Shown here one piece after another: positions 47,965 through 61,662 of a stretch of DNA of 64,000 nt; positions within the stretch are counted from its first letter, which is position 1; each line of letters starts with the position of its first letter. The notes under the pieces were generated by a model. That model did no database searches and was not told the DNA's origin. It saw nothing but the letters and a program-made list of their open reading frames with translations. The DNA is from Cristatella mucedo (Eukaryota > Bryozoa > Phylactolaemata > Cristatellidae): the NCBI GenBank assembly GCA_009760855.2, contig WPIO01000055.1, positions 2,756,001 to 2,820,000 of the forward strand, read 5' to 3'. The position numbers were made by a program, and so were the translations under genes.

Positions 47965-48207
47965 TCATTTTGCGACCCTAGAAGCAGCAAGATGAATTGA
48001 TTTCTTGACTTTCTGGAGAATCCGGATTTGATCCAACACGTTAATCCTACCGCTCCCATTTGTTACCAAATCCTGGATCTCTTTATCACTAAGGATGTTT
48101 GGCTCACTAACCTTTATTGCTCGCTTTGGCCAATGCATAGTCTCGTTTACTGTTCCTGCTCCGCCGTACTTGCTGAATGACAAAGAGTTTGATCGGCGTC
48201 TTAACAT
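47965..48207 (-). CDS. Unassigned 80-codon open frame
   Basis: Reads SEPNILSDKEIQDLVTNGSG then RINVLDQIRILQKVKKS, a protein-like composition, hydrophilic and helix-prone, ending AASRVAK. I recognise no family. It could be a single exon, part of an unrecognised transposon or chance. It is antisense within intron 5. Confidence 0.15.
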   Translation of the reverse strand: MLRRRSNSLSFSKYGGAGTVNETMHWPKRAIKVSEPNILSDKEIQDLVTNGSGRINVLDQIRILQKVKKSIHLAASRVAK

Positions 48208-48374
48208 TCATAGAATGTCCCAGGAGAAACTTTATGAATATGTGTGTATGGCGGATCTGCATCCAGAATATCGACCGACGGCGTCAATACCTACATGGAT
48301 GCCGTAAGAATTACCCTTAGGAGCGCCCTTGATGCAAATAGATGCACCACGTCATTTTCTACATCCAACCTACA

Positions 48375-48830
48375 GATAAAAACTACTCCCCGACTGAGCT
48401 AAGCATCATACCACCAGCTGCTGTGACTTAAATCGCTTAATTATAATTGTTAAGACCTCACATTTTTTGGAGACCGTGTCTTTAGTTGATATGCTCCTAA
48501 AGCCTGGTAATCACTCCCGAATTAGATCACGACACCATTTGACATGACGACATTTAAAAAGCAGCTCCAAACACTCCTGTTTATAAGAGCATTTCGTGGG
48601 TCATTGTGATTTTCCGTTGCACACTGATGCGTGCTTACGCTGAGTCTGCCGGTACTAACATATCTACATATTGACCTAGCGAACGTCAAATATAAATTTT
48701 GTATATTTGATGACATTGAGAATGTTACCAATAATAATTTGGTCATGGTTTCTTCACAACATCTGTAAATTGCCTAGAAAAATATTCAGTTCTTCGAGGG
48801 AGATGTACAAACGTAGTATTATGAATATCA
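48375..48830 (+). mobile_element. LINE-A-like 3' fragment, divergent
   Basis: GAGCTAAGCATCATACCACC, TGGAGACCGTGTCTTTAGTT, ACGACATTTAAAAAGCAGCT and TTATAAGAGCATTTCGTGGG are collinear with 39962-40170. The tail reads AATTGCCTAGAAAAATATTC. Confidence 0.7.
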
Positions 48831-49049
48831 TCATCCATAAAGCTCTCTCCGACTGAAACAATAATCGAGTCCTCACAGAGCTTCATTAATAGATTTCCCG
48901 ATGTTTCTATGCATAAAGTTGTCACCTTAATCAACAACAGTAAAGCGTGCTAGTCTCCCGATGAACCGGTACCTTCCACATGCAGTGTTCATTAGGTGAT
49001 AAAATTGGCCCAGCAATTGCTGAAATTTGCACTGCTTCTCTAGGAAACA

Positions 49050-50455
49050 GGTGTGTATCAGAGTCCTCCAAATCTTCCATCATTGGATAGATGCTTAAAG
49101 TCTATTAAAAGTTGATTAAATTCAAAGGCCTCAGGAAACTATCGCTGCGTTTACCATCTCTCTTTTTATTCCAAGATACTTGGAAACATTCTTACTAAGT
49201 TTGTCGCAGCACACATTACAAATAATAGTTGTCTAAAAAATCCCAATCGTGATTCAAGCCGCAGCAATCCATTCAGATTTCTCTCCTTCATGTAACAAAC
49301 TAAATTGTATGCAGAAACTTTGACGGAAATGGCATGAAATGCCCTAAGTCTGCTGCATCGACGAGATGCATTCACTGCTATTGATAAAGATAGGCAACAC
49401 GATCGATTGATAGCAACGGTTGGTCTGGAAGACGAGGCTCTTGCATGCTTAAAATCGTACTAGTGTGTTCGGTTCAAGCCAGAGCGTGTGGTAGTGCGCT
49501 TTCATCCGCCAAATCAGTAAGCTGTGGAGTCCTCCTAGCATCAGCCGTCGGTGTTTTGCTGTTCTCCAGTTACTCCAAACCTCTGGGAAAATTAATTCAG
49601 CAAAAAAAATTGGTTGCAACTTCTATGCTGACGACATCCAGCTGTATTTGTCATTTAAATAATCTAAATCTGCAGCAGCGAAGGTGGAACTCTAATTATT
49701 CAACTATGAGACATTCGATCCTGGATGACAGCCATTTCCCTTAGTCCAGTTGTTCTTAATCTTCCTAATGCAGCGACCCTTTAATGCAGTTCCTCATGGT
49801 GTTGACCCACAACCATAAAATTATTTTGTGCAAAATGTGGGAATGCGTGTTTTCTGGTGGTCTTAGGCGACCCCTGTGAAAGGGTCGTTCGACCTACAAA
49901 GTTTTCACGACCCATGCAAAGGTTGAAAACCGCTGCCTCAGAGATAAATTTGAACTGCTAGTCATAGTAAATCCAAGTTTGTCGCAGGACTAGACGCCTT
50001 TACCCTTTAATAAGCTATGAAGTTGTGCGACCGTCACCATTTGCTCAGAATTTAGGTGCCACTTCTGACAGCTCCTAATGATATAAAGTTGTATTAAGAA
50101 ATATGCCTCAACTACTAGCCACCACGTCCGATTCCTATTAAAAAGATTATCGACTATGGTGGCTTGCAAAAGATTTAGCTCCCTGGTTATGTAAAGTTCT
50201 TGAGCTGAATCGCAAGATTCACCCACCTGTATTCATTCCTCGCTGAACTGCTGCACCAGTTTCAGCCTTCTCATGCCCTCATGTCCTCGATGGACAATAC
50301 ATTAGCTGTTCCATTGCTCTGCTCGAAGACCGTTGGTGACAGATTGTGTACTCTGCCGGTCCTAAACTACAAAAATCTCTTCCACAATTCTAATGCAAGA
50401 AAATCTATTCTCCTGCTCCCGGCCATGGCACATCCTGTCCTGCCATCATGAGCTG
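49050..50455 (+). mobile_element. LINE-B, decayed copy with RT core
   Basis: NYRCVYHLSFYSKILGNIL near 49135 matches the NYRPVS block. YADDIQLYLSF-like sequence (CTATGCTGACGACATCCAGC) lies at 49624. The C-terminal part (CTGAACTGCTGCACCAGTTT, GACCGTTGGTGACAG) runs to 50455, where a SINE-A interrupts it. It resumes at 50641. Frames are heavily broken. Confidence 0.65.
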
Positions 50456-50640
50456 CTATAATGGCTCACTAGGTAAGGCGGTTGCTTTTCACCACCTCGG
50501 CCCCGAGGTCGTGGGTTCGAATCCTGCGGCGGGCGATCCTCTATCGCTACTGCAAACGGTGGTGTTAGCCGCAAAGGCTCTTCTGTTGCTATAAAAAGAG
50601 GCCGTTCAATCAGCTAGTATTTTTTTATTTCAATTCTACT
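50456..50640 (+). mobile_element. SINE-A copy, best preserved
   Basis: Head TGGCTCACTAGGTAAGGCGG (A box), palindrome arms CACCTCGG/CCGAGGTCGTG, B box GGGTTCGAATCC, then AAAGGCTCTTCTGTTGC and the tail AATCAGCTAGTATTTTTTT. It is inserted within LINE-B, which continues on both sides. Confidence 0.82.
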
Positions 50641-50820
50641 TACTACCCGAACATACCGGCTGACTCAGCTCTACTTTTCTCTTTCTCTCTGTTGAGTGAG
50701 AAGACGAATGCTGGCCACCAAATTGTTACGACAAACTTTTCAAGCGTCGAGTTGGTTACAGAAAAGCTTCCTGCATAACACCAGCATAAGCCTAACGGCT
50801 TTTGTAAGACACGGAAGAAG
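50641..50820 (+). mobile_element. LINE-B, continuation after SINE-A
   Basis: TTCTACTTACTACCCGAACA then GGCTGACTCAGCTCTACTTT and TTTCTCTCTGTTGAGTGAGA follow the LINE-B order seen at 23970-24040. Confidence 0.6.
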
Positions 50821-52135
50821 TGCTGTACAAATGCGTCTCAAAATAGCTGCCAAGGGTGGAGTATATACATTATTCTGATGAATATCTCAAAATAATCTCA
50901 GATCTCCAAGCATTTTCGTGAGTCTTTCTCACTGAGGCATCATGGTAATGGCACCTAAATGGAATATGTCAAATATCAGTTGAATATTTCAGAGCATAAT
51001 CCGCACTGGCTAATGGCCAACCCAAGAGAATTGAAACTATGGCGTACCCTAGAGATTCGTTCTTTTTCAATTCCTCTGGACAGTTTTATTTCTCCTACTC
51101 GCTATTGGTATGGCCATCTGAATCTAGATTTTTTCTCTCATATGCACATGAAAGAGCTGTACCGACATAGTGGCACATCCCCTAGGCTTCCAGTGAGTGA
51201 AAATCTCATTTATTCTTTTTTGCAGCATATCATTCGCACTTAAGTTGCAAAAAAGGGTTTCAGATGTAATGCTGATAAATGAATTTAATGGTTATAACCA
51301 AATATGTTACAAACCACAAATATCAGTTTGGTCAGAATAACTTATTCAGCATTGCCACATGAACACAGGCTGTCAGACTCTAAAGTGAATTGTCACTAGA
51401 TACCATATTATCTCTGCTTTTACCTGATTTAAGCAATTTAGCATTACTAAGAATTTAGGCGAACTCAGGTGAGGGTACCATTGCCAATTTAATTTATAGA
51501 ATAGTTATATCCTAACTTTACTACTGAATCAAATCTGTGTTCCCTAATATACTTTTGCGCGAAATGCGATTCCAGTAGTTAATCCAAAACTATTCAGATA
51601 TGCTTGTCTGCTGAGCAATTCGCAATGGCCAGGCTAGGCGATTTCTGAGCAATAAAGACCGGTTTTTCATCCGGTAGATTTTCGACTTCCAAGTTCGGTC
51701 AATCTGTTGTGTGTCCTTTAACTCTCTTGCATGGGCACGCATACCGGAAATACTTCATGATACAGCTTTTCATTAGGTCTTCAGACTCAAATGAAAAGTC
51801 TAGCTGTTTTTGTAAGTGTTGTCGCATCATTTTGAGACAGGACATTTAATTTGTATATCCCCTAAGCCTGGCAGCACGAACACTGAGTGCATTACATACA
51901 CCTATTTTATGGAAATCACGGAAAAGCTAAGAACCACAAGTTTCTCTCAGCATTCGCTTAATCTGTATGCACATTCCTTTGCTTTCCTTATGCGTTCTGA
52001 CTTACAGCACTAAATACTCAATCATGAGCTTTGCTTTTCTTTCTTTCCGTCATCTAAAAGAAACGGAAAACGGACTGTTAATTCTTTCAAAATGCTATGC
52101 CGATGCTATTAGCACCTGCCATAATGTTTCGCAAA
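50821..52135. other. No gene recognised
   Basis: Includes a 94-codon open frame on + (50959-51243, with RYWYGHLNLDFF) of unknown origin. A possible very decayed LINE 3' end lies near 51840-52010. Neither is firm. Confidence 0.35.
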
Positions 52136-53034
<899 letters not shown>

Positions 53035-53290
53035 CATAAATGTCGGTGCTGAGGTCGTGGTTTCGAATCATGCCGTAGGCAATCAGTTATTGTGGCAGCG
53101 AGTGGTGGTGATAGCCGTAAAGGATCTTCTGTCGTTATACAAAGAAGGCTGGTCAATCAGCTAGTATTTTTGTATTTCAAAACCACCACTGCTGTACAAG
53201 GGTTTCAGTTCAAAGGTACAGTGCCTGCTCTGTATGACCCAACTAATGGGTTCGTGTCCTGCAGTGGGAGATCCTTGGTTGCCCACTAAA
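53035..53290 (+). mobile_element. SINE-A copy plus a partial second copy
   Basis: GAGGTCGTGGTTTCGAATCA (B box) then AAAGGATCTTCTGTCGTTAT and AATCAGCTAGTATTTTTG. From 53205 a partial second B-box-to-body segment appears (GGGTTCGTGTCCTGCAGTGG). Confidence 0.7.
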
Positions 53291-53668
53291 AGCAATGATG
53301 AGTTAAGGTTCATTTGTAGCTAGATAAATGAAGCAGTTGAATCACCTAACCATTATGACATTCTGCAGTTCATTTTTAGAATCATTTCAGTTAAATATGG
53401 TTTACCTGAGCTATCATAGCTGATTGCTATTCTTTTTAAAGCTAAGATCCCCAGTATTTGTTTTTATTCGAACATGGATAAGGCAGGTTTGAAAATCAAA
53501 TGGTCTCTTTTAGCATTTTTATTTGGCAATGAAGTATTTGTTGAGGAGTTATCACTCTAATTTGTTTTCAGAATCAGTGTACTTTGCATAACAAAGTCGG
53601 AGTTCTAAGAATGGAAGCTGCTTGCATATGCCTAATCTCTTCTTTAATAGCACATGCATTTTTATTAG

Positions 53669-53733
53669 GGATCCTCAAGAGAGCACTAAAACCGGCGACC
53701 TCGGCTCGGAGAGCAACCAGATTGAGCAGCAAG
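53669..53733 (+). CDS. IgSF receptor exon 6: cytoplasmic tail
   Basis: Acceptor TGCATTTTTATTAG and donor CAAG|GTAGTA bound 65 bases. In the frame demanded by exon 5 (phase 2) it reads DPQESTKTGDLGSESNQIEQ plus Q, hydrophilic and acidic as in a tail. It leaves in phase 1, exactly what exon 7 needs. One of the other two frames hits a stop; the remaining one is open. If the intron is retained, translation ends soon after at GLQPAE-stop. The evidence is phase, splice sites and composition only; there is no conserved domain. Confidence 0.55.
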
Positions 53734-53859
53734 GTAGTAAATATGGATTACAACCAGCTGAATGACCTCTCAAGCAGTCTCTCCTGATTTTAACTATTCG
53801 TGCGTCAGATAAAAACTAGTGTAATGCTGTCAAACGACGGGAACACAAAAGGAACGCTC

Positions 53860-54050
53860 CTGCAATTGTAGTTCGACCCATCCCCGAGTTAAGATGCTGG
53901 CTCTTTTTTGACCCGGGTCGTGCGCTCGGACCCAGGGCGCTAGAGGGTCTGCCAGTGGGGGATTCTTTACTGTCCACTGTTTCCAATACAAGCTGTGACG
54001 TTGACTTTAAAGGCTCTTCTGCAGCTTTACAAATGAGGATTTTAAATCGT
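53860..54050 (+). mobile_element. SINE-A copy, decayed
   Basis: GAGTTAAGATGCTGGCT head, GGGTCGTGCGCTCGGACCC B-box area, then TTAAAGGCTCTTCTGCAGC. Confidence 0.6.
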
Positions 54051-54244
54051 TTAACTTCTTTAATGATGAAAAATATAGCTTGCAGAGATAGATAGGAAAA
54101 TAAAAAAACATAAGAGATCTGGCTCGGATGAATCTTGGAATCTCGTTACGATTGTATTGATCGCACACTGCAATGAAGATAGACTAGAGCTTACTTAGTA
54201 ATAGCTTAGCTTAGTAAGCCAAATATGAAGAACGGATAGGTGTC

Positions 54245-54960
54245 AAAGTAGTGAGAAGCTCAGCAGCAGTTTTGTCTGTCGTCACTTACATTCAGCCAAC
54301 ATCGCACTACTTCTGCCGAAACTTCACTGGTCGCCTATAAAAAATTCAATAGAGTTCAAGATCATCTTTCTAGATTTGTCCCTCTATTATGCTTCCAAGC
54401 CTCCTGCTAATGTGCTTTTAGTCTTAATCGTTTCCTTGAACTAATTTAAAATATTTTGGTGATGGGGCTTTTACCTCTCTCATGAAAGTGAAGCATGGAA
54501 CTCGCTGACCGGGTATCATTTAAGTCTTGGCCAAGGAAACATCTGTTCCAGCCATCTTTCTCTGAACCTAGTAAAATATTATTATTTATTTCTCTATGAT
54601 CAGCTTTCTTAGCTGAGCTGGACTTAAGTGCTAGTTAGCTGCCAGTGGTTCAATTAAACGGTCACGACGAGTGTCTTAATAATACTAATACCCTTGATAA
54701 AGCTCACTCAGAGAACTCATTCGTTTTCTAGATGACTTACATTTGCTCTGTGATTGATCATGTTGGCCAAAGGATAATAATAGCTTGGATTTACGTAATA
54801 ATAATAATAATTTTGTATAGAGCCTTAGGAGAATTTTATCTATGTTCCTCGCGTTAATGTCTAAGCATGCTCATGTGTGCGCCAGTCGAGCAAAGCACCT
54901 AAAGTTAGCTTAATTTCTCTTTGGGAGCTATATGAACGATCTGCTATTATAACTATTGTA
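54245..54960. mobile_element. Old LINE-A fragments
   Basis: 54245-54600 forward is collinear with the LINE-A C-terminus (GCAGTTTTGTCTGTCGTCAC, TGAAGCATGGAACTCGCTGA). 54680-54750 is a reversed tail (TTGATAAAGCTCACTCAGAG). 54840-54940 is a forward tail (AGCACCTAAAGTTAGCTTAA). All are strongly decayed. Confidence 0.55.
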
Positions 54961-56043
54961 CTTTAAATAGGGACAATGCCACACCCAGTCTCAGCGACAC
55001 ATTTTGTAATCACAATTCATTACTAGCCATTTATTATACCAACTAGGGTCAACTAGTCCGTTGAGCACGAACTTTCATGCTGTAAACAGCTATGCTCCGA
55101 TTAGTCAAAAATGCGTACCAATTCTATTTTGTGTTTTTTGAAGTGTAATTGCTCTAAAAAATACCTTCTGGCTCGATCGAAACTAAATTTTACTGCCAAC
55201 GTGTGCTAGTTGCACTTTAAAAAGAATACATTGTTTAATGCTGCATTTTTAATAGTGATGCTGCACTTGCGTCTATGACAGTCGTGCATCAATCCAAACA
55301 TTAATGTAAAAAACAGCCCTCGTCAATGTAAAAAAGGGTTCGGAAGTTAAAATGTACATAGACTGACTTATTATACAGCGATCTTACCGCTTACATTATT
55401 AATCAGAGAACTCTAGGTGACTATTTAAATGCAGTGATGGATTGCTTAAATGTGAGACAGTTAAAGACTCGCTGTTTACATTTTATAGCATGAAAATGCA
55501 AGCAGTCTGATTCGCACAGCCTTAGAAATAATTTAATGGCTTTCAATCATCTCCCATTGTGGCAGATTTAATGTCCATGGCACTATGGAGTCGTGAAGTG
55601 TCTGCGATTCGTCTTCAGCTTAAAGTTAAAGCTAAAAATATGACTTCACTTAAATAAAATCACACAAGCTTCCAAGCTTTGAGGCAATTTCAAGAAATGA
55701 CAAGTAATTTTGTTATTTCAGTGTTCTTTATCTTGAATAAACATCATATTGTATGTATTTGCACCGCAACCGAATGATTAGATTAATTTCTTCTCGTAAT
55801 CAACCAAAAAGCGACCTCTGCCATTGTCATCCAGGGTAAAGAAACATTATTTTAGAAGTGTGATTGCTCTCTGCTTGCATGGCTTTCAGTGGACAGGTGC
55901 AAGGTTGTGCACACTTTCAGAGTCGTCCGAAGTCAAAACAAACCTCAAAACTTGCAGCTGCGTTTGCATGATTAGTCACTAAGTGTTTTGAGTAAGATAG
56001 GTACATCTGAAACGCAGGAGATGCATATACATTTCTTCCATAG
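54961..56043. other. Intron 6, 3' part; nothing recognised
   Basis: AT-rich intronic DNA leading to exon 7. Confidence 0.4.
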
Positions 56044-56276
56044 ATATTCCGAAAATAATAGATGGCGAGATAGAAATGAAGGTAAATTCTCTCTATGGAT
56101 CAAGTAACATGACTGAATTCGGCGGGGCTAATAACAGTACAGGATTCGTAGAACCATTAGAAAACCCGCAGCCGGAAAGATCCACCGGAAAAAATGGGCT
56201 TGAGTTTTCTACAACTGGTTCATCTTATCATCAACACCCAGCTTCCTCCGACGTCTGCTCCTTAACCGAGACAGGG
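56044..56276 (+). CDS. IgSF receptor exon 7: cytoplasmic tail
   Basis: Acceptor ATTTCTTCCATAG and donor GGG|GTAAGT bound 233 bases, phase 1 in and phase 0 out. It reads IPKIIDGEIEMKVNSLYGSS, then GFVEPLENPQPERSTGKNGL and SSYHQHPASSDVCSLTETG. It is hydrophilic with no helix or fold. Two tyrosines are present (SLYGSS, SSYHQH), but neither fits the ITIM or YxxL/I consensus. Exons 5 and 6 together are 90 bases, so exon 4 could also splice directly to exon 7 without changing frame. Confidence 0.73.
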
Positions 56277-56511
56277 GTAAGTGGACTAATTTTGCTTTCA
56301 AAAACGCTAAGTGACAGTATCTACTGTATGAAATTGCTAATGTATCAGTAATAAGTATGAATTGTGTGCAGAAAGGTAATTAGAGGCTCAGTTTGCAATA
56401 AAGTTCGCTTATTACTCGTCAGAAATGGGCAAAAGTTGTTCACATTGTCAGTTGTTCACATTGTCTTCATATGGAGATATGAGCCAGATGTAACACAATA
56501 ATAAGTACACA

Positions 56512-57649
<1,138 letters not shown>

Positions 57650-57970
57650 GTATCTATGTATGTATCTCCGTCTGTAACTCCACAATATCATAAAGACCAT
57701 GTGGGTGTTACGCAGGAGAGTTTTATATAGCGCACTCACAGCCTAAGCGGCGTTCGGTACGCATTCGGTAGCCAACAGACTTCGTCTCACGCAAAAAAGA
57801 GAAAGTGGGAAGCATAGCAGAGTCGGGAGAGCAGTTGAGGTAGTGAGTAGCATAGAAGTAGCAGCTCAGGACCAGTGAAAAGGATGTGCCATAGTCGGCA
57901 GTAGGAGAGTAGTTGTCGCTGCGTCAGAAATGTGGACGCGAGTTCCACAGTCTAGGGTTTTCCTATGCTT
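57650..57970 (-). mobile_element. LINE-B 3' stub
   Basis: Reverse copy: ATGTATCTCCGTCTGTAACT, CTAAGCGGCGTTCGGTACGC, CCAACAGACTTCGTCTCACG and GCGAGTTCCACAGTCTAGG, the LINE-B end from GPRLWNS to the tail. Confidence 0.88.
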
Positions 57971-58093
57971 AAGCTGAAATTTAGAGTTCTATGAATAATT
58001 TACCTATGTATTCACCCTTTTCTTTGAATGTACTGGAATGCGTGGAAACAGATATTGCCATCTAAGGGCACCATGCAACTGTGCGACTGTCAG

Positions 58094-58305
58094 TAGCTAT
58101 CGTTGAGCTCGCTTTCTTTCATAATTCCTATATCGATGACCGCCCAGTCGCCCGTCTTGTCGATATACCGTGTGTGTATGATAATGTAGAGACGCGGTCT
58201 ATCCGTTACTCTACGCTAAGCGCACGTACCGTCGGCTCTAGCTGTAGCTCTAGCGCCCTATTAGCTACGAGCAGCTCACAGCAGCCTGTGTACTCGCTTC
58301 GCTGA
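58094..58305 (+). CDS. Candidate alternative last exon with ITIM/ITAM-like tail
   Basis: An open, relatively GC-rich stretch reads FHNSYIDDRPVARLVDIP, CVYDNVETRSIRYSTL, a Ser-rich segment, then QQPVYSLR and TGA. IRYSTL is a perfect I-x-Y-x-x-L ITIM. YDNV and YSTL are six residues apart, the ITAM spacing with V for I/L. Two acceptors (TGTCAG at 58093, GTAG at 58096) give phase 1 and could follow exon 6 or exon 4; GAG at 58107 gives phase 0 and could follow exon 7. None has a strong pyrimidine tract and no AATAAA follows. Motif content and composition argue for real coding; splicing is inference. Confidence 0.42.
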
Positions 58306-58442
58306 GTCATTGTAGTTCCGTTACAAAAGACAGCACTGCTCCATCTTGCCGCTAGAGGGACTTTCTCATTTTAATTAGTAAAGATATATTTGCTGTATGA
58401 TTTAAACTAGTAAAAGTTACTTATGTGTGGTACTAGTTCCAG

Positions 58443-58452
58443 TGAGAGAGAG

Positions 58453-58514
<62 letters not shown>
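58443..58514. repeat. (GA)n microsatellite
   Basis: About 70 bases of GA repeat; the Arg-Glu frame through it is an artefact. Confidence 0.97.
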
Positions 58515-58516
<2 letters not shown>

Positions 58517-58756
58517 CAGAGAAGGAGAGAGCATAGGAGCAAGGGAACATTAATGATCTCGATCTGTAACTCAAAAAACCCTAAGGAATTATTGACTGTT
58601 ACGGTTACAGTATTCCATTGTCCGCACTAAAGGCCTCAGAGGTTTTCTGTTAGCATACTCCATCTAACGTAATAGCGAGAAGTGAATTGTAATGCTAATA
58701 CCTGGGTGATCGAGGAAGTGGGTTACCAATATTAAACGAAACTGATATGTTCGGAA

Positions 58757-61628
58757 ACAATGCAATCAAAACTGGAGGAGGAGTTGCTATTGTCGTGCGC
58801 TCGAAATTCAACTTCAAGCCATTTGTGGTACCCTCGAAGCAGTCTTTTGAATCAATTGTCCTGGTCTCACCCGAAAACAAGCTACCGATAGTGGCAGTAG
58901 TCTATCGCCCTCCAGGTACCAAATCCTCCTTTATCTCAGATTTCTCCAAACTCATTTCGATTCTGTGTGTAAGAAATCGATCCTTCCTCGTAATGGGTGA
59001 TTTCAACGTTCACTTTGATAACTTATCTGACGCTTTCAGCACCAAATTTCGTGCATTGACTGACTCATTGTCTCTTGTGGCTCATGTGCATGGCCCTACC
59101 CACATCAAGGGTCTCACACTCGACCAGATTTACTCATATAACTGCACTTTGTCATCACCAATTATTACCAGATCATGCTTATCTGATCACATGCAGATCT
59201 CATTCAATCTACAGTGTGTGCCCACATCCTCCTCTAAAATAACCAGTGAATCGCGAAACCTCAAGACCCTTGACATCGATGTTGTCCGTGCGAGAATATC
59301 TGCTTCACCTCTGCTGCTCAATCCTCCCTCCGATCTGTCATCATTGGTAGATAGCTTCAACACGACACAAGCTGACACGCTAGACGAGTTTGTCCCTCTG
59401 ACAAAGCGCACTGTGTGCCCCCGCCCAGACGGCCTATGCTTTACCGCAGACATTAAACTAGCCAAGTCTACTAAGCGAAAGCTTGAAGAAGCATACAAAA
59501 GATCTGGACTAACTGTCCATCGACAGGCATATGAATACTACTGTAAGTCGTACCAATCGAGCCTAGCAAAGGCCAAGTCTAGATTCTATTGACACATTGT
59601 TGAATCACAGATGCACAATCCAAAGAGGCTTATGTCGACAATAAACCATCTCCTCACCCGTTCCCAGATTAACTCCTTACCTGATGATCCTAATGATGAT
59701 CTAGCCGATCGCTTCTCTCGATTCATTGTGCAGAAGATAGACAAGATCAGGGAATCCACCCCTGCGATGACAACCTCCCCACAAGAATAATGTTCCTCGG
59801 TTCCTGGCTGCACCTCAATGTCTGCATTTAAGCAGGTCACTAGTGATCTAGTCCTAAAGTTCGTATCTCAATCAAAGAAGACAACAAGTCCTCTGGATCC
59901 TATTCCCACTGTCCTGCTCCTATGTTGCATTGATCTGCTGCTGCCATGCATGACTACCATAATTAATATGGCATTAGCCTCAGGTCATGTCCCAGCACCT
60001 TTCAAAAAAGCTGTAGTCAGGCCTCTTCTCAAGAAAGCAACACTAAACGAAGAGAACTTGAGCAACTACCACCCAGTCTCCCTTCTACCATTCCTATAAA
60101 AGAAAATGGAACGGGTCGTGGCAGACCAGCTAAACTCATCTATCGAAACCTCACACCTTGCTAGTAAGTTCCAGTCTGGCTTTAGAGCTAATCACTCCAC
60201 AGAGTCAGCATTGCTTCGGGTATACAACGACCTACTTAGGAATGCTGACATGGGTAGAGTGTCTCTGCTTGTTTTGCTTGATCTTTCAGCAGCTTTTGAT
60301 GCCATCGATCACAAAGTTCTTCTAGAGGGCCTCACATCTCGCCTGGGCATCACTGGCACTGCTCTGCAGTGGTTCAGGTCCTATTTCACTGGGAGACTCC
60401 AGAGTATTGACGTGAATGGACAAAGATCATCTGAAGTACCTCTGAAATATGGAGTACCTCAGGGCTCTGTGCTAGGTCTGGTTCTTTTCACGGTTTATAC
60501 TCTGCCTCTTGCTGATGTGATTGCCAAGCACAATCTAGGCTTTAACTTCCATGGGGATGACACTCAGTTGTACCTTTGCTTTGATCCCTCCCAAGCCTTC
60601 GAGCACCTCAAATTCTCTAAACTCACTAGCTGCATGCATTGATGACATCCACACATGGATGGCAGCAAATTTTCTAAAACTTAACGATGATAAAACTAAC
60701 TTACTAGTTATGGGCAAACCCAGTGTGATCCAGAGATTGGAAAGGCTGACTCTCAAAATTGGATCTGCCAGCATATCTCCAGTTGAATCAGCTCGAAATC
60801 TAGGTGTCATATTCCAAACGACCTCTCGTTAGACGACCATATCAGCTCCACAGTCAAATCCGCCTATTTTCAGCTTCATAACATTGCTAAAATTCGGGCT
60901 TGTTTGGATAAGGATACCACGTCCAAGTTGGTCCATGCATTCGTGACATCCCGTCTCGACTTCGGCAACTCACTGCTTACTGGCCTACTAGCATGTGCGA
61001 TCAGGCGATTGCAGCTGGTGCAAAACTCCGTAGCCAGGCTTGTTTGTCGTGAGCGTCGCAGTTGCCACATTACTCCACTTCTCGCCGACCTGCACTGGCT
61101 ACCAGTCAAGCAACGGATTGACTTCAAGATTTTATCCCTCACTTTTAGGTCCCTTCATTCTATGGCTCCAGCCTATCTGTCAGATATACTACCCCATCAG
61201 GCCAAGCATCGTACCACCTGCTTTTCGGAATCCAACAGCCTAGAAATACCTCATACAAACCTTAAGTCCTTTGGAGACCGTGCATTTAGTTCATATGCTC
61301 CCAAAGCCTGGAACTCCCTCCCGACCTGCGTCAGAACATCCCCTGACCTGATCACATTTAAAAGGAACCTAAAAACACACCTATTTAGGACAGCATGTAG
61401 TGGGTCCCTGTGATTCGTCCTTGATGTGCTTATGAGTGCTGACACTGTGCATGCTGCCACTAACCACATTTGCATGCTGACCCTGTGCATGTCACCCCTA
61501 ACCATATGATTCATTTCGTTTGTTTTTTCAAGCATGATTTTACTTACCATTCAAGTGCATTTCACTTTACAGCAAATGTAAAGCGCCTAGAGAGAGATTA
61601 AGTTCTCTGAGGGCGCTTTATCAAGTGA

Positions 61629-61650
<22 letters not shown>
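58757..61650 (+). mobile_element. LINE-A, 5'-truncated but best preserved copy
   Basis: Begins inside the endonuclease (KTGGGVAIVV) and is open to 59592, with YRPPG, GDFNVHFDNL and SDHMQISF intact. It breaks at TGA 59590 and again near 59788. RT continues through NYHPVSLLPFL (to 60099) and [31 protein letters not shown] and GVPQGSVLGLVLF (60106-60642), but the catalytic box reads FHGDDTQLYL instead of FYADD. The C-terminal half is open from 60904 to 61413. The 3' UTR, TTAAGTTCTCTGAGGGCGCT and an ATT tail follow. It lies sense in intron 7. Confidence 0.93.

Positions 61651-61662
<12 letters not shown>

Noticed and set aside
50463-50535. A functional tRNA gene
   Set aside because: The A and B boxes are present, but the segment is part of a repeated SINE with a long body and tail, and the arms do not make a normal cloverleaf.
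56018-56043. Earlier acceptor for exon 7 (GCAG at 56017), phase 2
   Set aside because: It would suit a direct exon 5 to exon 7 splice and is open, but its pyrimidine tract is poor, and the acceptor at 56043 fits exon 6 and is stronger.
56044-56276. ITIM or ITAM in exon 7
   Set aside because: The tyrosine contexts SLYGSS and SSYHQH lack the hydrophobic residue at +3.
58427-58630. Arg-Glu repeat frame
   Set aside because: It is a translation of the GA microsatellite.
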